From Gammaproteobacteria bacterium 50_400_T64 (GTDB lineage Bacteria > Pseudomonadota > Gammaproteobacteria > Pseudomonadales > Porticoccaceae), in assembly GCA_002162755.1 (NCBI GenBank), contig MAAS01000010.1, positions 1 through 64,000 on the forward strand: a stretch of 64,000 nt of DNA, in the 5' to 3' direction. A program made the position numbers and the translations under genes. Below, piece after piece: positions 37,577 to 46,844 of this stretch; the first letter of the stretch is position 1, and every line of letters begins with the position of its first letter. The notes beneath the pieces were generated by a model. That model saw only the letters and a list, made by a program, of their open reading frames with translations, was not told the origin of the DNA and ran no database searches.

Positions 37577-38953
37577 TCAACCAGAAGTAAGGGGCCGAGA
37601 AAGTAAAACAATGCCATCCCCCTGCCCACTATTGCGAATAGCAGTGGCTGTACCAAGGGCTGGCAAAAAGACTGCCTCCTCAGCGCTCAACGTTGTGGCG
37701 TCACTATCAAGTGCAATATCGCCAGCAACCACCATTAACAATTTATAATTATCGCTTGGGTGGATTTGCCAACTAACACCTGGTAATAGAGTAATGCGCT
37801 GTACCTGAAAATCATCAAAGGCAACAACCTGCTCACAACAAAAGCCCTGCCCCTGCTCTAATACGGCCAGTTGCTCTTCGGCCTCTGACTGCAGCGACAT
37901 CAGCGCAACCGCCTCTTCCGTATCCCAGTTGTCCTGGGTTAAGACTTTTTGTCCAAAGGCGAGTATTTTTCGCTCGTAAACTGGTGTCTGAAACTCAACC
38001 GTACGTACGCCGTGCTGCAGCGCGTGGGGCAACAAGCACGGCACTTTAACCACATCGCCTTCTTTCAAAGCCCGCATATGTGTAAAGCGATTCATAGCCT
38101 TACGTAAAGCCGCTTCTTCCTCCTGCAGGTTAGGCGGCAAACCCTTATGCCATTGCTTTAATAAACGGCTATCCAGTGCTTGATTCAACGCTATACCGTG
38201 ATCAATACGCTGTTGATCAAAGTATTGATCAATCGCTCGCCTTACCCGCTCATAATCCCGAACCGCTTGTAGATAAGCTAGACGAAATGTATCAGGGCTA
38301 GAAAACTCATCACGAACATGCTTATCAAACCCAAAGCGAATTGCGCCTTCACCATCGGGCCAGCTCTGCCTGTCGACATGCGTAACCACATACACTTCGC
38401 GCTTTTTTTCGTGAAGCTCAAAATAAAGATCACCGTAGACAGGTTCTGCCAATGGGTCGAGAATTTTCAGCAGATTCAAACTAGGCTGCCCCGCCCCAAG
38501 TAGCCGATGAGGTATTAGCGATAACAACCAGGGAATGGGTGCGCTATGAGTGCCATCACTAAATCCGGACTGCCCCCGCTCTTCAATACCCGTATACCAA
38601 ATTTCCTGGCCCCAGGGCTTGGCAATAGAAATAGGCTCAAGCAGAAGCGGGCCATCTAAATTAAAAAGTGGGGCCGCCAGGCGGGTCGATAGTTCATTAA
38701 AAGCGTCGGGTGTTAACGGCTCAGGTAACACATAGAGAAAGTGCTCTGCATCTACCAGCTTATCAGTCAGTAGCAGCCGCGTACCCGCTTCGTCTTTAAA
38801 GAGAACGGCCAGCAAGTCGATAACAGGCTCACCGGGTAAATAATATTGGATAAACTCGTAACGCAGAGCCAGTGAGCGGTCTGCAGACAATAAGAACTGA
38901 TCGACCACCTCTTCTTGAGCGAGCCCTTTGCCAAGCTGTTTTATCACCCACAA
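37577..38953 (-). CDS. mannose-6-phosphate isomerase (ManA)-like cupin protein
   Basis: This 458-residue protein has the type I phosphomannose isomerase start of fold (EPISIAKPWGQEIWYTG) and C-terminal cupin strands (LLPHALQHGVRTVEFQTPVYERKIL; SWQIHPSDNYKLLMVVAGDI). It is longer than typical ManA in its N-terminal region, which resembles no domain I know. Family members interconvert mannose- and fructose-6-phosphate with a zinc ion; here the metal ligands are not all evident, so activity is inferred. It stands alone between a tRNA and a small lipoprotein gene on the other strand. Confidence 0.65.
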   Translation of the reverse strand: MWVIKQLGKGLAQEEVVDQFLLSADRSLALRYEFIQYYLPGEPVIDLLAVLFKDEAGTRLLLTDKLVDAEHFLYVLPEPLTPDAFNELSTRLAAPLFNLDGPLLLEPISIAKPWGQEIWYTGIEERGQSGFSDGTHSAPIPWLLSLIPHRLLGAGQPSLNLLKILDPLAEPVYGDLYFELHEKKREVYVVTHVDRQSWPDGEGAIRFGFDKHVRDEFSSPDTFRLAYLQAVRDYERVRRAIDQYFDQQRIDHGIALNQALDSRLLKQWHKGLPPNLQEEEAALRKAMNRFTHMRALKEGDVVKVPCLLPHALQHGVRTVEFQTPVYERKILAFGQKVLTQDNWDTEEAVALMSLQSEAEEQLAVLEQGQGFCCEQVVAFDDFQVQRITLLPGVSWQIHPSDNYKLLMVVAGDIALDSDATTLSAEEAVFLPALGTATAIRNSGQGDGIVLLSRPLTSG

Positions 38954-39142
38954 GCCCTGAGTTATTGAATTAGCCGGTAGTTTAACAAAGTTGCTACAGG
39001 CTTGAAGTAGTCTCCATCAGAATAAAGGGTGCTTCAGGGCAGTAAAACATTGAATAACAGTTGACGTTTTGCCTCACAAGCACTATTAATGCTCCTGCTT
39101 CAATGCACGCCGCATTAAGCTCACAACCTTGGAGTTTTAATC

Positions 39143-39364
39143 ATGTCAGTATTTAAAAAACCTGCTGTTATCGCTGCCTTATTCAGCCTTGTTATTTTTG
39201 GTTTGTCAGCTTGTGGGGGAAACGACTCCGACGCCGATAATGCCGAAAAAATAAGAGGTGCAGTAAAAGACGTTGCCTCCAAGGCTAAAAGCACTGCAGA
39301 GACAGCTGTTGAGCATGTAGAAGGTAAAATACAAGCCCCTACAGCCGGAACTGATGACGAATAA
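39143..39364 (+). CDS. small lipoprotein, 73 residues
   Basis: The signal peptide MSVFKKPAVIAALFSLVIFG is followed by the lipobox LSAC, so the mature protein is a lipid-anchored peptide of about 50 residues. The remainder is hydrophilic and helical (IRGAVKDVASKAKSTAETAVEHVEG), ending in an acidic tail. RBS TTGGAG precedes the ATG by 9 nt. Function unknown; it resembles small entericidin-like or stress lipoproteins only in general layout. Confidence 0.8.
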   Translation: MSVFKKPAVIAALFSLVIFGLSACGGNDSDADNAEKIRGAVKDVASKAKSTAETAVEHVEGKIQAPTAGTDDE

Positions 39365-39378
39365 ATAAAAGGGCTCTC

Positions 39379-39406
39379 GTGTTGCCTCATGGATTCGAGG
39401 CAACAC
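39379..39406. terminator. hairpin between convergent lipoprotein and methyltransferase genes
   Basis: GTGTTGCCTC and GAGGCAACAC form a perfect 10-bp stem around an 8-nt loop. On the minus strand it is followed by GAGAGCCCTTTTATTT. It lies 15 bp after the lipoprotein stop and probably ends one or both transcripts. Confidence 0.55.
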
Positions 39407-39459
39407 TACCCACAAACTAACGCCTAACCCACTTACGACCCACGCCAGGCATTCTCGAC

Positions 39460-40146
39460 TTAGCGTCTCCGGCTCCGATAAAAACGAATTTGCTTCACAC
39501 TCTCTAGCTCACCAAGATCGGGCTCAGTAACAGCTCGCACCTGGCCACACAAAGTAAAACCCTGCTCGGCAAAGTCTTTAACCCGTGAATCAGCAACCAC
39601 CACCTCGCCAGCCACTTCGCGAAAACGCTGTACTAGTGGCCTATTATCCGGGTCATAAAGCACATCTGATGCAAACAAAATATCCACTTTGCCATCGAAT
39701 TTAAAAAAATCATTCAGGTATTCCAGGTCAACAGCATTCTCGCTGGCATTCAGTGCGCTTGCATTCAAGGCTAAAGAATCAATGTCGCAAACAATCACTT
39801 TAGCGGCACCAGCCAGGGCAGCGGCGATGCCAACCACCCCGGAGCCACAACCAAAATCAAGCACCGTTTTGCCCTTTACGGCATGCGTCCCATTCAGCAA
39901 GCGTTCGGCCAGCGCCAGGCCGCTACCCCAGCAAAAACTCCAATAAGGGGGATCGGCAAAAATCGCACTGGTTTCCTGTTCCTTGAGGGGCGCATCCATT
40001 CCCTCAGGATCAATGAGCCATAGCTTAAGCTTTTGGCAATCAGGATTTTCAAAATTAACCGGAGAAAGCTTAAGCCGTGCAGAGGGTAAAAGGCTTTGAA
40101 TATGTGCCTCTAATTGACGCTGGTAGGCGTGCAAGCCTGAACTCAA
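39460..40146 (-). CDS. class I SAM-dependent methyltransferase (ETFB-lysine/PrmA-like)
   Basis: This methyltransferase has motif I KTVLDFGCGSGVVGIAAAL, motif II VIVCDIDSLALNAS, and FASDVLYD in place of the usual NPP-type motif. The group includes PrmA-like and ETF-beta lysine methyltransferases, which fits the acceptor-binding preface DPPYWSFCWGSGLALAERLL. The TTG at 40146 is taken as start (228 residues): it overlaps the AI-2E transporter stop (TTGA) and has AGGAAGG about 7 nt upstream. A frame extended to 40215 lies inside the upstream gene. Substrate unknown, presumably a protein. Confidence 0.8.
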   Translation of the reverse strand: MSSGLHAYQRQLEAHIQSLLPSARLKLSPVNFENPDCQKLKLWLIDPEGMDAPLKEQETSAIFADPPYWSFCWGSGLALAERLLNGTHAVKGKTVLDFGCGSGVVGIAAALAGAAKVIVCDIDSLALNASALNASENAVDLEYLNDFFKFDGKVDILFASDVLYDPDNRPLVQRFREVAGEVVVADSRVKDFAEQGFTLCGQVRAVTEPDLGELESVKQIRFYRSRRR

Positions 40147-41201
40147 AGTTCGCCTTCCTGACGCTTTACCGCCCTCGACTGAGCCTTTCCAGAACCCAGC
40201 ATGACGCCAATCCATACGGTATCTGAATCACTCTCCAGAGCAATTTTGACCAGAATAGTTAACGGTATCGACAGCAACATTCCAACCGGCCCTAATATCC
40301 AGCCCCAGAAAACCAAAGATAAAAAAACCACCAGAGGTGACAAGTTTAAATCCTTACCCATCCAACGTGGCTCGACCACATTACCAATGACCAAGTTAAT
40401 CACCACATAGGCCACAGCAAGAACCCCTGCCTGACTTGGCCCCAATTGAATGAGTGACAGTAATACAGCCGGCACAGCGGCTAAAAATGAGCCAATCGTC
40501 GGTACGAAGTTAAGCAGAAAAGCCAGCAAGGCCCACATTAAAGGATAGTCGACACCGAGTACCCATAGCACTAACAAAACCAGCACGCCCGTAGCAAGAC
40601 TGAGCAAGGTTTTAATCGTTAAATATCGATTAACACTATGAGTAAAGCTCTCAAGACCATCTAACGAATCTTCGCTACCACCCCGGGCATTAAGTAGCTT
40701 TTCTCGGAAGCCTACTTCTTCAGCAAAAATAAAAATGACTGTTAGCAAAATCAAAAATGCATTTGTCATCACATTGCCGAACGATGCCAGAGTATTACCG
40801 GCGAGCTGCATCGCCACACCCGGATTAAAGCTTTGCTGCCAAACTTCCGGGTTAAAATGAAGACCCTTATTGGCCAGCCACAACTGCATATCGCCACTCA
40901 TTACCTGCAAGCGAGCCTGATATTCAGGCAAATCAGCACGAAAACCCTGTATTGAAGAGCCCACTACCGCACCCACTATTGCGCCTAAACAAATGACAAC
41001 AAGTACGATGAGTAAAATCGCCAGCCCACTGGGCACACGCCTGGATTTGAGCCACACCAATAGCGGCGAACAAATTAAGGCAATAAATACTGACAGCAAA
41101 AAAGGCACTAACAAGGCCTCGGCAGCTTTAAGCCCGGCAATAACGATAACGAAAGCGGCCGCTAATAAAATAAATCGAGCCGCTGTTGAAAGATTATTCA
41201 T
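40143..41201 (-). CDS. AI-2E family (TqsA/PerM-like) membrane protein
   Basis: The 352-residue protein has about eight membrane helices arranged as in the AI-2 exporter/PerM family: AARFILLAAAFVIVIAGLKAAEALLVPF-type N-terminal helices, then LLVWLK, and a C-terminal block with NFVPTIGSFLAAVPAVLLSL, VVEPRWMGKDLNLSPLVVFL and FWGWILGPVGMLLSIPL. Family members export small molecules or act as Na+/H+ antiporters; the substrate is unknown. Its ATG overlaps the preceding ORF's stop (ATGA), and its stop overlaps the next start, so three genes are coupled. Confidence 0.88.
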   Translation of the reverse strand: MNNLSTAARFILLAAAFVIVIAGLKAAEALLVPFLLSVFIALICSPLLVWLKSRRVPSGLAILLIVLVVICLGAIVGAVVGSSIQGFRADLPEYQARLQVMSGDMQLWLANKGLHFNPEVWQQSFNPGVAMQLAGNTLASFGNVMTNAFLILLTVIFIFAEEVGFREKLLNARGGSEDSLDGLESFTHSVNRYLTIKTLLSLATGVLVLLVLWVLGVDYPLMWALLAFLLNFVPTIGSFLAAVPAVLLSLIQLGPSQAGVLAVAYVVINLVIGNVVEPRWMGKDLNLSPLVVFLSLVFWGWILGPVGMLLSIPLTILVKIALESDSDTVWIGVMLGSGKAQSRAVKRQEGEL

Positions 41202-41539
41202 TGATCGAAATCCTGATGCTTGAGTTCTTCGAGAATTAATTTAAGAGCCTGTGTGCCTTTTTCGGTAAACAGGGTCACACTAGCCTCACCGACATATTCT
41301 ATTTCACTGAGGTCTGAACAACGCTGCTGAATGGCCTGCAGAAACTCGCAATGACGCAGCGGAATACCCATAAAAACATGCCAGTCATTCTCCGTGGCAT
41401 CGCCAGCCAGTACAAGTTCTAAAAGCGTAATCACATTATTTTTATCGAGACGATAAACAGGCGCACCTAGACGCAAAAATACCCACATCGCCATCGATAC
41501 GACAATGAAAGTAAGCAACAGTGTCAAAACAAAGGTCAT
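41198..41539 (-). CDS. hypothetical protein with N-terminal membrane helix
   Basis: This 113-residue protein has one N-terminal membrane helix (FVLTLLLTFIVVSMAMWVFL) and a soluble domain (VITLLELVLAGDATENDWHVF, IPLRHCEFLQAIQQRCSDL). I do not recognise the family. Its stop overlaps the AI-2E transporter start by 4 nt and it lies 6 nt after the PRPP-synthetase-like gene, so it is part of that transcript. Confidence 0.75.
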   Translation of the reverse strand: MTFVLTLLLTFIVVSMAMWVFLRLGAPVYRLDKNNVITLLELVLAGDATENDWHVFMGIPLRHCEFLQAIQQRCSDLSEIEYVGEASVTLFTEKGTQALKLILEELKHQDFDQ

Positions 41540-41545
41540 GGCAGA

Positions 41546-42472
41546 TTAACTTTTCGTAACAGGCTCTTGCGAATCCAGCAGGCATTCGCGTATCGGCGCT
41601 ATCAGCAGAGGGGTAATATCCATGGCATTAGATGGGTGGACAATCGTGTTTGTGGTTGCCAGCTCATCGAGACCTGCCGCGAGTAATTGAGCATCCGCAC
41701 CATCGGCAAAGATACCGTGTACGCCCGCACATTTTATGCGCTCAATACCCTGTGCCTGTAACGCCGCAATGCACTTCAACAGGGTTTGGCCACTGGCGAT
41801 AACATCATCAATAATCACCGCCGTGTGCTGCTGATAAGCACTCAGGTCAGGCAAGTTGACTTGCACATCGCGATCACCAAAGCGCTGCTTGCGGCCTATT
41901 ACAAAGGGATGGCCGCTATGGGCAGAAATCTGCGACACCCACTGCTCACTCTCCGCATCCGGCCCCACCAGCAATAAATTGCTCTGCCCCTTCAACCAGT
42001 CGGCTAACAGGGGTGCTCCGGCTACCACTCGACTGGGGATGGAATAAATCTCATCCAGACTGCGGTAACGGTGCAGATGTGGATCGACGGTCACCAACCA
42101 GTCTAGCTGTGCCGATAAGTGCCGCGCAAAAATTCGAGAGGTAATGGCCTCACCTTCTGTAAAGCGCTTATCCTGTCGCATATAACTTAAATAGGGCGCC
42201 ACCAGGCCCACTGAAGCGGCACCAAATTCGCGCAGGGTTTCCACTAAAAAAACCAGAGGTAAATATTTATTATTCGGCTGAGACAAGTCGGCAAGTACAA
42301 TGCAATGCCTGTCTTTCACGGGCGTTTCAATACGCAAATATGACTCGCCGTCAGGAAATAAGCGCTGACTGGTTTTGCCCTGCTCAAAGGCAAGTTGCTC
42401 CGCCAAAGAGGCTGTCAGGGGGTAAGGCTCTAGAGCAAAGATAAGGCCTCTGCCTGCCACTACTGTTTCCAT
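41546..42472 (-). CDS. ribose-phosphate pyrophosphokinase-like protein (PRPP synthetase paralogue)
   Basis: This 308-residue protein has the two phosphoribosyltransferase-like domains of PRPP synthetase: FPDGESYLRIETPV, APYLSYMRQDKRFTEGEAIT, DPHLHR (metal/ATP site) and the PRPP loop VIIDDVIASGQTLL. The loop deviates from the classical DDxxDTGGT form (A-S-G-Q instead of D-T-G-G). It may make PRPP from ribose-5-phosphate and ATP for pentose salvage, or be a divergent paralogue of the housekeeping Prs, which would be elsewhere. Its start is 25 bp after the CusA stop on the same strand. Confidence 0.75.
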   Translation of the reverse strand: METVVAGRGLIFALEPYPLTASLAEQLAFEQGKTSQRLFPDGESYLRIETPVKDRHCIVLADLSQPNNKYLPLVFLVETLREFGAASVGLVAPYLSYMRQDKRFTEGEAITSRIFARHLSAQLDWLVTVDPHLHRYRSLDEIYSIPSRVVAGAPLLADWLKGQSNLLLVGPDAESEQWVSQISAHSGHPFVIGRKQRFGDRDVQVNLPDLSAYQQHTAVIIDDVIASGQTLLKCIAALQAQGIERIKCAGVHGIFADGADAQLLAAGLDELATTNTIVHPSNAMDITPLLIAPIRECLLDSQEPVTKS

Positions 42473-42496
42473 CGTGTTTCTCCGAACATTAAATGC

Positions 42497-45400
42497 TTAG
42501 CGATCTGCTACTTTAAGCTGAGCCTTACGCCACAGATAATAGACTGCCGGCAACACTAACAAAACCAGCAGTAGCGCACTGAGCATGCCGCCAACCATAG
42601 GCGCTGCAATGCGACTCATCACTTCTGAACCGGTGCCGGAACCCAATAAAATTGGCAACAAACCGCCAATAATCGCCGCCACCGTCATCATCACCGGTCG
42701 CACGCGCAAGCCTGCACCGTGCATTACAGCCTGCCGCAGTCGAGTCCCATCAAGAGCCTGACCTTCATTTTCACAGGCAAGGGCTGCCGCCTGCCAGGCC
42801 TGATTAAGATAGACCAGCATAATCACACCGATCTCTACCGCCACCCCGGCCAGGGCAATAAAGCCAACACCCACAGCGACGGAAAAATTGTAGCCCGCCA
42901 AATACATCAGCCACAGTCCGCCAGCCACCGCCATCGGTAGTGTGCCCATAATAATGGCTACCTCGGCTGCATTACGAAAGTTCAAATACAGTAATAAAAT
43001 AATAATAAGCAGAGTCAATGGCACCACGTAGGCCAGCTTTTCCTTTGCCCGTAGCATGTATTCATACTGACCTGACCAGGTTAAAGAATAGCCTGATGGT
43101 AAGTCTATCTGCTCATTCACTGCCTGCTGAGCCCGTTGTACATAAGTGCCAATATCGACACCTTTAATATCAATAAATGACCAGCCATTAACGCGGGCAT
43201 TTTCGCTTTTAATACCCGGCGGGCCATCTTCAATATCCACCCGCGCAACATCAGCGAGGGCGATACGCTGGCCCTGCGTCGTGACAATGGGTAGTAAAGC
43301 CAGTTGTTCGACAGAATCACGATAAGCCTGTGGATAGCGAATATTGACCGGGTAGCGCTCCAGCCCCTCGACCGTTTGTGTGACATTAACACCACCAATT
43401 GCCGTGGCGATAACCTGCTGCACATCAGCAATCGTCAGGCCATAACGGGCCGCCCGCTCTCTATCAATATCAACTTTAATATAGCGCCCCCCCGCCACTC
43501 GCTCTGAATAAACCGAAGCCGTACCCGGTACATCTTTAAGAATAGTCTCAAGCTGTAAGCCAATGGCCTGAATTTCTTTTAATTTCGGCCCCGCAATTTT
43601 AATACCCACAGGGGTTTTAATACCGGTGGCCAGCATGTCGATGCGGGTTTTAATGGGCATTACCCACGCATTCGTGATGCCCGGAAATTGCAGGCGTTCA
43701 TCCAGTTCCTGACGGATTTTTTCGGGCGTCATACCCTCGCGCCATTGATCACGATCTTTAAACTGAATAAAGGTTTCTATCATGGTTAAAGGTGCCGGAT
43801 CAGTCGCCGTTTCGGCCCGACCCATTTTACCGAACACCGTTTTCACCTCGGGCACGGTGCGAATCAGCTTATCAGTTTGCTGCAGAAACTCCCTCGCCTT
43901 ACCGATGGAAATACCGGGGTAGGTAATCGGCATATACATTAAATCGCCTTCATCAAGTGAGGGAATAAATTCACTACCGATTTGGCTGACCGGCCACAAA
44001 CCGAGCAGCGTCACTAATGCGGCTGCCGCAATTGTTGCTTTTGGATAATCGAGAACCTTGCGCAGCGCCGGTAAATACATTTTTTTCAAAAGCCTATTGA
44101 GGGGGTTTTTATCTTCCGGCCTGATTTTGCCCCGCACAAAGTAGCCCATTAACACTGGCACCAAAGTAATCGCCAATATTGCCGATGCTGCCATGGCATA
44201 AGTTTTGGTGTAGGCCAGTGGTGTAAACATGCGCCCTTCCTGTGCTTCGAGAGTAAACACTGGCAGAAAACTCACGGTGATAATTAACAGGCTAAAAAAT
44301 AACGCAGGCCCCACTTCTGTGGCTGATTTAGCGACGATTTGCCAGCGGTTATTATCGCTGAGCTCTTCCCCCTCCATATGCTTATGCATGTTTTCTATCA
44401 TCACGATAGCACCATCGATCATCGCGCCAATGGCAATAGCAATACCCCCCAGCGACATAATATTGGCATTCAAGCCCTGCAGGTGCATCACGCTAAAGGC
44501 CGCCAAAATACCCACCGGTAAACTGACAATGGCCACTAAAGATGAACGAACATGAAATAAAAACACCATGCACACCAGAGCGACAACGGCGAATTCTTCC
44601 AGCAATTTATGCCAGAGATTATTCACTGCCCGCTCGATAAGACCGGAGCGATCATAAACGGTGATAATTTCGACGCCCTCAGGCAGACCAAGTTTTAATT
44701 CATCAAGCTTGGTTTTTACCTTATTAATCGTCTGTTGGGCATTATCGCCATAGCGCATCACCACAATACCGCCGACGGTTTCGCCCTCGCCATTAAGTTC
44801 GGCAATGCCCCGGCGCATTTGTGGCCCCAGATTAATATCGGCAATATCACGCAGTAATAAAGGCGTACCTTTGACATTCATACCCAGTGGAATACTTTCA
44901 AGATCAGCCAGATTCTGCAAATAACCACTGACGCTGACCATGTATTCGGCCTCGCCCATCTCCACCACCGAGGCGCCAATCTCCTGATTACTGCGCTGCA
45001 CTGCCTTTTGAATATGGCTGAGGGGAATACCAAAAGCGCGAAGTTTTTCCGGATCGACCTTGATCTGATATTGCTTGACCATGCCACCGACGGCAGCCAC
45101 TTCGGAGACACCGTGCACGGTCTGTAATTCATATTTTAAAAACCAATCCTGCAAACTGCGCAGCTGGCTAATATCGTGCTTGCCGGTTTTATCCACCAGG
45201 GCATAAATATAAACCCAGCCCACGCCCGTCGCATCGGGCCCAAGTTGAGGCTTTGCGGTTGCAGGTAATGTCGGCGCGACCTGACTGAGGTACTCGAGTA
45301 CCCGGCTTCGCGCCCAGTACAAATCAGTGTCATCATCAAATATCACATAAATATAGGAGTCGCCGAAAAAAGAATAACCGCGCACCGTTTTCGCGCCGGG

Positions 45401-45628
45401 CACCGACAACATCGCGGTAGTCAGTGGGTAGGTCACCTGATCTTCCACCACCTGTGGAGCCTGTCCGGGATAGGTGGTTTTAATAATCACCTGCACATCG
45501 GATAGATCCGGAATCGCATCAATCGGCGTATTTTTAAGGGCAAATAAACCTGCACCAACGACTATTAATGTAGCCAGCACCACGAGGAAGCGATTATTAA
45601 TCGACCAGTGAATAATTCTTTCTATCAT
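42497..45628 (-). CDS. cusA: Cus-type RND copper/silver efflux pump, inner-membrane subunit
   Basis: This 1043-residue RND transporter has two repeats of six membrane helices with large periplasmic loops. The TM4 proton-relay segment reads IGAMIDGAIVMIENMHKHME, which is the Cu/Ag (CusA) type rather than the CzcA type with DFG. The methionine shuttle segment TRIDMLATGIKTPVGIKIAG is present, containing the CusA-type Met near residue 670. RND signatures AVAGGLWLMYLAGYNFSVAV and ALAGVAVEIGVIMLVYLNQA are present. It exports Cu(I)/Ag(I) from periplasm and cytoplasm with CusB and CusC, driven by protons. It is 10 nt downstream of the adaptor gene. Confidence 0.92.
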   Translation of the reverse strand: MIERIIHWSINNRFLVVLATLIVVGAGLFALKNTPIDAIPDLSDVQVIIKTTYPGQAPQVVEDQVTYPLTTAMLSVPGAKTVRGYSFFGDSYIYVIFDDDTDLYWARSRVLEYLSQVAPTLPATAKPQLGPDATGVGWVYIYALVDKTGKHDISQLRSLQDWFLKYELQTVHGVSEVAAVGGMVKQYQIKVDPEKLRAFGIPLSHIQKAVQRSNQEIGASVVEMGEAEYMVSVSGYLQNLADLESIPLGMNVKGTPLLLRDIADINLGPQMRRGIAELNGEGETVGGIVVMRYGDNAQQTINKVKTKLDELKLGLPEGVEIITVYDRSGLIERAVNNLWHKLLEEFAVVALVCMVFLFHVRSSLVAIVSLPVGILAAFSVMHLQGLNANIMSLGGIAIAIGAMIDGAIVMIENMHKHMEGEELSDNNRWQIVAKSATEVGPALFFSLLIITVSFLPVFTLEAQEGRMFTPLAYTKTYAMAASAILAITLVPVLMGYFVRGKIRPEDKNPLNRLLKKMYLPALRKVLDYPKATIAAAALVTLLGLWPVSQIGSEFIPSLDEGDLMYMPITYPGISIGKAREFLQQTDKLIRTVPEVKTVFGKMGRAETATDPAPLTMIETFIQFKDRDQWREGMTPEKIRQELDERLQFPGITNAWVMPIKTRIDMLATGIKTPVGIKIAGPKLKEIQAIGLQLETILKDVPGTASVYSERVAGGRYIKVDIDRERAARYGLTIADVQQVIATAIGGVNVTQTVEGLERYPVNIRYPQAYRDSVEQLALLPIVTTQGQRIALADVARVDIEDGPPGIKSENARVNGWSFIDIKGVDIGTYVQRAQQAVNEQIDLPSGYSLTWSGQYEYMLRAKEKLAYVVPLTLLIIILLLYLNFRNAAEVAIIMGTLPMAVAGGLWLMYLAGYNFSVAVGVGFIALAGVAVEIGVIMLVYLNQAWQAAALACENEGQALDGTRLRQAVMHGAGLRVRPVMMTVAAIIGGLLPILLGSGTGSEVMSRIAAPMVGGMLSALLLVLLVLPAVYYLWRKAQLKVADR

Positions 45629-45638
45629 TGTCAGGCCC

Positions 45639-46844
45639 TCAGTCTCTGGCCATGCGCTTAAAATCAGAATCGATACTCGATTCAGAATCCAGCAGAAAAT
45701 GGGCTGAACTCACCACCCGGTCTCCCGCTTCAAGACCTTCAAGAATTTCTGCCTCACTGCTGCCAACCCGCCCTAATCTCACCACCACTGATTTATATCG
45801 TCCATCGCCCAAAGCCAGCACAACCCTGTTTTGACTGCCGGTACGAATCACCGCTTCCCGAGGTACTTGCAGCGTCGGCGTCGATTCACCACTGTGAATA
45901 ATCACCTGGGCAAACATATTGGGCTTCAACAGGACATCGGTATTAGCAAAGCGTAAACGCACCCGCACCGTTCGCGTTTTGTTATCGAGAATGGGATAAA
46001 TGTAATCGACCTGCCCCTCCCAGCGACGACCCGGCAAATAGTCCAGCGACATAGTCACGGCATTACCCGCCGCCAATACGCCCGCCTGGCGTTCGAAAAC
46101 CTCGGCAGTTACCCACACTTCATCCAGTGCACCCACTGACATTAAAGCCGTACCGGGTTTAACAAACATACCTTCACGCACGCCAAGGTTGGCGATAACA
46201 CCATCTTGAGGTGAATGCACAATGATGGTTTTTGTTGGCTGACGAGATTTTTTTAAAGCATCAATTTGCGCCTGTGCTACCTGAAGCGTCTGCAATCGTT
46301 CTTCGGCAGAGCGGATCAAACGTTGATTACCACGCTGCAGGGCGAGCACGAACTCTTCCTGCGCAGCCACCAGTTTCGGCGAATAAAGGGCATATAAGGG
46401 CTGGCCCGCGTGCACTGCCTCACCCTCTGATTTCACATAGAGCTGCTCCAACCAGCCCTCAACACGAGGGTGGATATGAATCAAACGGTCTTCATCAAAA
46501 CCTACATAGCCAACGGTGTTAATCGCTATATTTAAAGGCTTAAACTCAACCACCGCCGTGCGAACACCGAGATTATTTTCAACCTGGGGAGATATTGTTA
46601 CCAACCCCGCCCCCTTTACCGAACCTTCTGGCGATTCGTCATACACAGGAACCAGGGGCATACCCATGGGTGACAGACCCGGCTCATCACGCCGATAGTT
46701 GGCGTCCATCGGGGCTTGCCAATAGAGGGGATCACTGGCCTGCTTTTTTGTTTTCCTGGTTTCCGCCGACTGCCAATTAAAATAGCTGACTGTGCCAAGC
46801 ACGCCGAGCAATAGGGCCAGGAAAAAAATGCCGGTACTTTTCAA
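45639..46844 (-). CDS. cusB: Cus-type RND periplasmic adaptor (membrane fusion protein)
   Basis: This 401-residue protein has an N-terminal membrane/signal segment and a heavy-metal-binding preface QAPMDANYRRDEPGLSPMGM with several Met residues, as in CusB-type adaptors. Barrel-sandwich and helical hairpin parts follow: HPRVEGWLEQLYVKSEGEAV, AVHAGQPLYALYSPKLV and QDGVIANLGVREGMFVKPG. The membrane-proximal domain (VPREAVIRTGSQNRVVLAL) ends it. It bridges CusA and CusC and passes metal to CusA. Its stop region precedes cusA by 10 nt, and its start overlaps the stop of the outer-membrane gene (4 nt). Confidence 0.92.
   Translation of the reverse strand: MKSTGIFFLALLLGVLGTVSYFNWQSAETRKTKKQASDPLYWQAPMDANYRRDEPGLSPMGMPLVPVYDESPEGSVKGAGLVTISPQVENNLGVRTAVVEFKPLNIAINTVGYVGFDEDRLIHIHPRVEGWLEQLYVKSEGEAVHAGQPLYALYSPKLVAAQEEFVLALQRGNQRLIRSAEERLQTLQVAQAQIDALKKSRQPTKTIIVHSPQDGVIANLGVREGMFVKPGTALMSVGALDEVWVTAEVFERQAGVLAAGNAVTMSLDYLPGRRWEGQVDYIYPILDNKTRTVRVRLRFANTDVLLKPNMFAQVIIHSGESTPTLQVPREAVIRTGSQNRVVLALGDGRYKSVVVRLGRVGSSEAEILEGLEAGDRVVSSAHFLLDSESSIDSDFKRMARD

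Noticed and set aside
37449-37748. 99-codon plus-strand frame beside the tRNA
   Set aside because: Mostly overlaps the end of the ManA-like gene on the other strand; no coding features.
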